A stretch of DNA of 64,000 nt from Lutjanus erythropterus (lineage: Eukaryota; Chordata; Actinopteri; Lutjaniformes; Lutjanidae). A program made the position numbers and the translations under genes. Positions within the stretch are counted from its first letter, which is position 1. Each line of letters opens with the position of its first letter. The stretch lies in assembly GCA_020091685.1 (NCBI GenBank), contig CM034609.1, positions 20,843,204 through 20,907,203 of the forward strand, read 5' to 3'. The notes below the pieces were generated by a model. That model did not search any database, was not told the origin of the DNA, and saw only the letters and a program-made list of their open reading frames with translations. Below are positions 57,926-64,000 of this stretch, piece after piece.

Positions 57926-59219
57926 TCTACAATCCATATTATCATTAAACGATTCAGAGATTCCAGAGAAACCTTTGCATGTAAGAGGCAAGGCTGAAAA
58001 CCAACATTGAATTCCTGTGACCTTTGACCCCACAGGCAGCACTGTGCTAAAAACTGTGTTGTGAGAAAACAGTTTGGTTTTGCATGGTAGAGTCTTAACT
58101 TGGATTTGTAGATACAGCAACAAAGTCACATATCAACATGCAGAAATGCAGCTGAAATGTCAACTTTGTAAAAAATAGAGAAAGGTAATCTGCTCATATT
58201 CGTTTGTCAGTTTAACCCTCATCATCACATCTAAACTGATACTATAATAAATGCAATTACAAATTCCTTTGTACCCACAGCAATCAGTGTAAATGTCACT
58301 TTGATTACCAGCTGTTCATATTATATTCGTATTGTATGTTTTGATCATATTTAATGGTCACAAATTTCCATAGTAAAGTGGACTTCTTAAGCTATGAATG
58401 ACAAACCTTGGACACATAACAGTTAAAGGATTTTCCAAACTTTTTTTTAAAAGACTTTGCCAAACCCTGGATAAAAAGAAAATTTGAGCAGCAGAAGGCA
58501 ATTTATCCTGACTCTAAGTTTGTAGTATGGGTGAATCTCCAAAAATGCCACATCCCACATTTACCCTAATGCAACTATTGTCCGTATTGTCTATTTTTGA
58601 AACTCTGGAAATATTTTCCAAACTGAAGCAGTTGTAATACAGCTGTTCTCAGAGCTTGAGTAGTGCTCACTGTGAAGAACAAAGTTGACGGAAGAGTCAA
58701 ATTCCGCTTAATCACAACTTGTTGTCTCTCATTAATATCACACTTCATCAAACATTACAGTCTCATTCATGTTGGCTTAAAATTTGAGCTTGACCACTAA
58801 TTCTTGACCTTGCTGTTGATCTCAATTCAGGGTCCGCTTACTTGTTTGCTGTGGGACTTCTGACTGTATCAGACCACAAAAAGTCCTAAAACTGCTCAGA
58901 TGGAAAGTTGCAACATCTACAGTTGATGACAACTGAGCAAACTCCATCTACTGATGAAGACCGTGACCGTGACAAAACAAGTATTTCCAAGAGTGAACTG
59001 TCAAGCTTGACAGAAAAATGTCTTTTTTGGCAAATATCTACTTTCAATACGCGCAACCAGGCCTTCATGGTGTTTTCCACAAATGTCCATGCGTGTGTTG
59101 TGAGGTTCTGCCACATGGGTGCACTGTTTGATTTCACATTGGCTGCCTGAAGCAGAGCCGGCAGCTGTTTTGGGTCCTCAGGACCCATAAATCCTTACTT
59201 CAATAACAGTTATAGTTTA

Positions 59220-59760
59220 CGCTATATTTAGAATATTTTCACAACTTCACTTTGCCATCAGACAGCCTTTTCTGACAGGAAACATTTGTTATATAAACCA
59301 AATATTCCTCTTTCTCCAAACCAACCGAACTCCATAGGTGGAATCAGTAATTTTACCTTGCAGAGCACAGGAGTTACCGGTCTACTGCTGCCTTGATCTG
59401 TTAGTTAGTTTGTTTTATTATGTAACTTCGGTGAATCTGAACTATCCCTTTAAAACACCGAAGTCACAAACAAACTAAGAGATTGAGGCAGCAGTAGACC
59501 GGTAACTCCTCTGTTCTGCGAGGTAAAAATGACTGATTTTGTTTATGGGGTTTGGTTCTTTTGGACAGTAAAGCAGTGGAAAAATTCTGAATATAGCGTG
59601 CATTTTAAACTTGTATAGAATTTTTAAGTGGCTAAAATACTGATTCTGGCTGACTCTGCCCACAGCAGTTCACTGCTCAGCGTCTGGGCTGGTATTCCTC
59701 TCTGCTTCTCCACACTGGGGGCGTGCCGACCAGCCTCCACTGTAGGTAATACACTGAATA
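59220..59760. mobile_element. Foldback element, copy 2
   Basis: A strong hairpin: 'caggagttaccggtctactg' near 59367 is the inverse of 'cagtagaccggtaactcctc' near 59486. The arms extend for about 100 bases each way ('ccaaccgaactccatagg' against 'tttatggggtttggtt'). The left arm resembles 52440-52560 of the TTAA-flanked element ('gtgaatctgaactatc', 'agacagccttt'), so the two are one family. A clean TTAA border was not found on the left. Confidence 0.6.
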
Positions 59761-60559
59761 TCAATAAATATCTCACCTAATCTTGAGGCCTAGTGTTGTG
59801 GTGAGTTTCTATGTCAAAACTATAGTTTCAAAACCTTCATTATTATCATTATTCCAGCATAGAAAGGTAGTGGTAACAACAGGGGGTCATTTTTCCTCCT
59901 TTATACTCCTACAGTGTGAACTTAAAGCCTTTGGAATATTTACAGTATGTCCATGTCACACACTAATTGCAACCTTCCAGGTCATTTATAGCTGACAAAT
60001 AATGGCAGACTGTTACTCAGGCAGAAATGTTACACTCAGTCACACTGGGGAGGCACATTTTTCGTGTTTGATCAAGGCCCTGTTGTGAATGTGTGACTCA
60101 TACTGCCCAGTAAGCAACGGAGAATATATACTTTTTACTCTCACAGCTGATGCACAGCCCACTCGTCTGTTTACACCAGCGGAGATGATACAGTTCTGCT
60201 GCCCATTAAAAAGAACCATATGTGGCTCATGTGGGTGATCACAGAGCAGATAACAATGTGCAAGGTTTCTAATCACATGTTATTCTTTCCTTCACAAAAA
60301 GAAGTTTAACTCTAAGCGTAAGGTTTTTCAGAAGACCTCATCTAACCTGATGGAGTTCATCGTTTGATCTTCTTGCAGGAACATTTTTGCACTTAATGAA
60401 AAGATCCAGTTTGTTTGAGGTAACTACAATTAAATCTCTTTAATAATCTTCTGAATAACTGTTTCATATTTTGTTTGTGGGTCAGTGTACCTTGTAGTGC
60501 TGCTGCATTGTGTCTTGTTTGGTTGCTACACTACAGCAGGAAAACAATTGAATGTCATA

Positions 60560-60660
60560 GACCTTTTTCACAGCAGCCATATTGATATGATATGATGGTG
60601 TAAACACAAGTGTTATCAATGATACTTATTAATAAGTTCCCGTTCCATTTAGTGTAGCAG
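60560..60660 (+). repeat. Short dispersed repeat 'cagcagccatattga', copy 2
   Basis: 'tcacagcagccatattgata' followed by 'gttcccgttccatttagtg', parallel to 29080-29170. Confidence 0.45.
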
Positions 60661-61114
60661 AGTCTTTCCAGTGAGCCAACATGCAAAATAGCAGCACCCT
60701 GACCCTGTTAGACCTGAATGGACCTGGATCTTGATTAGTAACATTGGTAACACCTGTGTAACATTTTGAAAAGTTACTACGGATGTTAATGGACCTGTGC
60801 CATATGTAACGCGTTCAAAGAAACAGCTCAGCAATATACCTGTAATACTTTGACAACACCATTTTCTCTTCTGGTTGTTTAATTTTAAATATTTTATTTA
60901 TTGGTTGTGTTTAGAAGGGAACCCTTGATTTGCAGAACTCTCACAAGATTTGTTTGCATTGTTACTTCATTGTGCACCTTTTAGAAACTAATCATGTTTT
61001 ATAATGTGACAGCACTGTAAGACTCGGTCAGGTTAGTGCCAAAAAAAACACTTGGCTATTGTTGGAAAAGATCATGGTTTGGGTTCAAAATTGCCATTTT
61101 AGGGGGTCTGGGGT

Positions 61115-61590
61115 TACCTTGTAGACACAGCCTTTTTTTCTGTCTGACAACTGACATAAATAAAAGATGGATGACATGTCTCCACTTCCTGTGCCGTGCA
61201 AAAATGAAGCCAAAATATCCCAGATACGAGTGCTGCCATCTTGCACTAGTGAAGTAATTTAGAGCCAGTAGTCTCAGCAGTAACGATCAGCGTTGGAGCC
61301 ATGCTTTCAAGTTTCTGCTCACAGAGTTGGCTAACTCAATCACAAGCAGGGTTCAGCTGTCAATCATGACGAAAATCCCTGTTTTAATAGCATCAAATAG
61401 CTAATCAGAACCAAACCGATCAAAAGAGTAACACTGGAGCAAACATCCGCATGATAAGAACTACCTAAAATGGCAGAAACCATTTTTGGGAAAAATTTAT
61501 TTGACACGTTTTAGTTTGGTCCATGTCTTATCTATTCAGGGCTTATAACCTATACTGCAGCCAGCCGCCAGGGGGCGATCAAGATGTTTT
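61115..61590 (+). repeat. Dispersed fish repeat ending in CCGCCAGGGGGCGATCAAGA
   Basis: Contains 'gatggatgacatgtctccac', 'atgaagccaaaatatcccag' and 'gtgctgccatcttgcac', and ends in 'cagccgccagggggcgatca'. This series of phrases is typical of a widespread teleost repeat. It has no coding capacity. Class uncertain. Confidence 0.6.
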
Positions 61591-62554
61591 GGTTTCACTT
61601 GCTGCTGCCATGTTTATTTCTATATGCAATCAATTGTTAAGACAAACAGCATAAGGACACATCTGATGAATACTTTTTTAAAAAAAGGCCAGATTGACGC
61701 CAGAACAAACAGAAACAATCATATTTATTGTTATTTATTGTCAAGTGGTCGCCATGAGAAACCACTGCATGTTTTAATTGGGAATAATACGGATCTTTAC
61801 ACTAATTATCCTGATTTTTTTTAGCAGTATTAATAAGATCATGTCTGACATGCCACACATAAGCAACAGCCTATTGTTCATCCAATAGGCTGAAATGTCA
61901 CAGACGTGGCATCATCAGTGTCAATTTGATAAACATCAAGTGGAGACATAAACTAATTCTGTACAATTCAGGAGCTGGTCACTGCTTGTCAAATCTGATT
62001 TCTTCTGCAGACATTCAACCAGAGTCCTTTGCTCTGAGACAGCAGAGGACCCACGCTGGATATCTAACTTTAATACCACCAAAATATGTTTTCAGTTTGG
62101 ATTTTAGATATATGCAGAAAATTGATGGGATAAATCTGTCAGTCCTCAGTTCTTCAGTTTCTCATTACACCTGAGCAACTTTTGAATTCGCCAAAACATC
62201 CAGACAAAAATCCAACAGACAGTTGTATAACAGGCTTGGGTTTCAAATTTCAATATAAAATAGCACTTGCATATCAACTCAATCATCAAAGGTACTATAA
62301 GGAGGAAGAATCAAACTGTCTATGCAAACAGAGCCATGATAAGAGAGCATATTTGCATATTCTACACTGCTGACAGATAAGTCATATTTTAGACATCAAA
62401 ACAACTCAGGTTGAAACATATCCGATGTGTGCAAAAGGTTTGACACTTTTCTCTTCATCCTTCCTCCACCTTTTGCCATTTTTGTCTCTCTACCTTCCCC
62501 ACACTTTATTTCCCATCCATTTAAACTTTTAACGCTCAGTTCCCTCTCACACAG

Positions 62555-63215
62555 ATATGGGCAGTAACTAAGTACAAATACTTTGTTACTGTACTGAGCT
62601 TTCAGGTATCTGTACTTTACTTGAGTATTTATTTTGCTGACAACTTTTTACTTTTCCACTCTACATTTTAACAGGAATATCAATACTTTCTTCTCCTTAC
62701 ATTTTCAAGGCAGGCTCGTCTCTTTAGTTTTAATGCAAGACAAGACATAACAAGAAAAACGAGACAAAACAAGACAAAAACAATTTAACAAGACAAAAAA
62801 GACGTAACAATGAAAATGAAATAAAAGACAAGGTGAAAAGGACGTAAAAGATGAAACAAGACAAGAACAATGTAAAAGACGCAACAAGATAAAAGATGTA
62901 ACATGATGAAAATGTGATAAAACAAAAACAACTTAACAATACATAACAAGATGAAAATGACGTAAAACATGTAACAAGATGAAAATGATGCAACAAGACA
63001 AAACAGCGTAAAAGACGTAACAAGACAAAAAACATGTAAAGATCTATGAAGACAAAAACAGACAGAGGAAGGCTTGACCACAGAGAAAAGGTGAGGTTCA
63101 GTTAGCTTTCCACAGAAACAACTGGTAGAAATGTCCTTAAATGCAACTTTACACTTTCATACTTTGACTTCAGAGCTTGTACTTTTTCCTTTTTACTTGA
63201 ATAAAGAAGTAAAAT
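62555..63215. repeat. Composite repeat: hAT-like element split by an A-rich minisatellite
   Basis: The outer parts, 'aagtacaaatactttgttac' (left) and 'gtactttttcctttttactt' (right), belong to the 'tacttttacttgagta' type of fish element. Between them, 62735-63060 is built from degenerate units of about 18-25 bases around 'aacaagacaaaaa' and 'gacgtaacaag'. The strand bias is extreme: purines plus A dominate the plus strand. Long open frames on the complementary strand here are by-products of this bias. Confidence 0.6.
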
Positions 63216-64000
63216 CAGTACACAAAGAATCACAAAGACCTTTCATTTGCTTTATCATGAGTAAATGACACAACTGCCAGGGGGACAAAAACTACATGAG
63301 GGTCTTTGCAACCCTTGCATACATGTAGAACACCATAAATTGATTGCATGCTCAAAGACTGAGCCTAGAATTGTTAAACGCTTTCAGAGGAGTCAAAACT
63401 GTAAAAGAGAGAAGAAAGAAAAAAAGAAAGCACAAAGTCTTTAATTGGTGGAGCATGGTATCACCTTTCCAGGGACTGTTAAATGTCTCAGCCAACGCTG
63501 CATACAAGAACAAGCAGCTTTTTCACTGGCGTCCAATTAGAGTGGGTTGGCAGTAACTTGTCTATATTCACAGTATGTAGCCCCCTGATTAGTCTCCTCA
63601 GCCTGCAAATTAAATACAGTGGAGAGCACTGCTCGCCTGTACACAGGTCTGTTAATCTGCAACCAGCTGTGACGGCCTTTATCAGCTGCCATGAGAACAG
63701 AGGGTTGAAACAGACCACATTACTGCAGGAAAAGAGGCTCAGCAGAAAGCCTTACGGACTGACTGTGTGCATTACTGAATGCGAATTTATCTCCTGCACA
63801 AGTTAAAAGTGAATACTGAAGAAACACGCATATCAATCAAGCATCTACTGGCCTTCACAAAGAGAAGCTATTTTGGAGACACAATGGTCAATCAGGATGC
63901 ATTTAAAGGACAAATTAAAGACAGTGGTCTTCGCTAGTGGAGGAAATGCATCTCTAAGTCTGCTGTATGACTCATCTGTGGCTCGATGTGTGTTATTGTG

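Larger units (their letters stand above)
56660..64000. other. 7.3-kb intergenic region without a recognised gene
   Basis: I see no exon that I can assign. The region holds a SINE (57581-57925), a foldback element (59220-59760), a short repeat (60560-60660), a larger fish repeat (61115-61590) and a composite repeat with an A-rich minisatellite (62555-63215). The parts at 58000-59200 and 63220-64000 show nothing beyond AT-rich sequence. Remote regulatory elements cannot be excluded without comparison to other fish. Confidence 0.5.

Noticed and set aside
57591..58129. Several open frames on both strands around 57.6-58.1 kb
   Set aside because: They lie within or across the SINE at 57581-57925 and reflect its sequence, not a gene.
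62705..63081. Overlapping minus-strand open frames rich in Phe, Leu, Cys and Ser, resembling membrane proteins
   Set aside because: They are read from the complement of the A-rich minisatellite. The overlapping frames all look alike and follow from base bias.

Overview
The window is vertebrate nuclear DNA and almost certainly teleost fish. It has short GT-AG exons in long AT-rich introns, at least seven protein-coding genes with clear vertebrate orthologues, and many degenerate short transposons of the kinds that fill fish introns. I see no bacterial, viral, plasmid or CRISPR content. I could not fix the species.

Layout, left to right. (1) 164-752, minus: the first two coding exons of a GIMAP/AIG1-like GTPase; the rest lies beyond the left edge. 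(2) 2506-10085, minus: hmgxb4, 12 coding exons, 599 codons. (3) 11864-15763, minus: ankrd54, 8 exons, 322 codons. (4) 16878-23689, minus: foxred2, 9 exons, 684 codons. (5) 27034-30148, plus: hmox1, with its promoter, a non-coding first exon and 5 coding exons, 269 codons. (6) 30566-36064, minus: mcm5, 16 exons, 737 codons. (7) 37802-44287, minus: gcat, 9 exons, 427 codons. (8) 46971-56509, minus: tom1, 15 exons, 457 codons. (9) 56.6-64 kb: no gene recognised, several dispersed repeats. I assembled the exons by hand from reading frame, splice sites and intron phase. In every complete model all phases agree and the total is a multiple of three. Protein identity is by recognition, not by a database search.

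The genes are functionally unrelated: a chromatin HMG protein, a nucleocytoplasmic ankyrin adaptor, an ER flavoprotein, heme oxygenase 1, a replicative helicase subunit, a mitochondrial threonine-catabolism enzyme and an endosomal sorting adaptor. What links them is synteny. All have human counterparts on 22q12.3-q13.1, where (from memory) HMGXB4-TOM1-HMOX1-MCM5 are adjacent while FOXRED2 and ANKRD54/GCAT lie 1-3 Mb away. Here the two groups are interleaved within 55 kb. Only hmox1 is on the plus strand, tail to tail with mcm5.

Control signals that can be read directly: a TATA box and a perfect stress-response (NRF2/BACH1-type) element just upstream of hmox1; E2F sites and CCAAT boxes upstream of mcm5; three CCAAT boxes and an NRF1-type site upstream of ankrd54; and a YY1-type AAGATGGCGGC element in the 5' region of hmgxb4. 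Introns and gaps hold a tRNA-derived SINE with a 12-bp target duplication, two families of long foldback elements, hAT-like and TTAA-flanked elements, a GTAATC-rich family in three copies, a diverged tandem repeat and CA microsatellites. I found no convincing previously undescribed system. The less explained items are the altered P-loop of the GIMAP-like gene, an unassigned exon-like reading frame at 45113-45216, and the non-standard ER-retrieval-like tail of foxred2.
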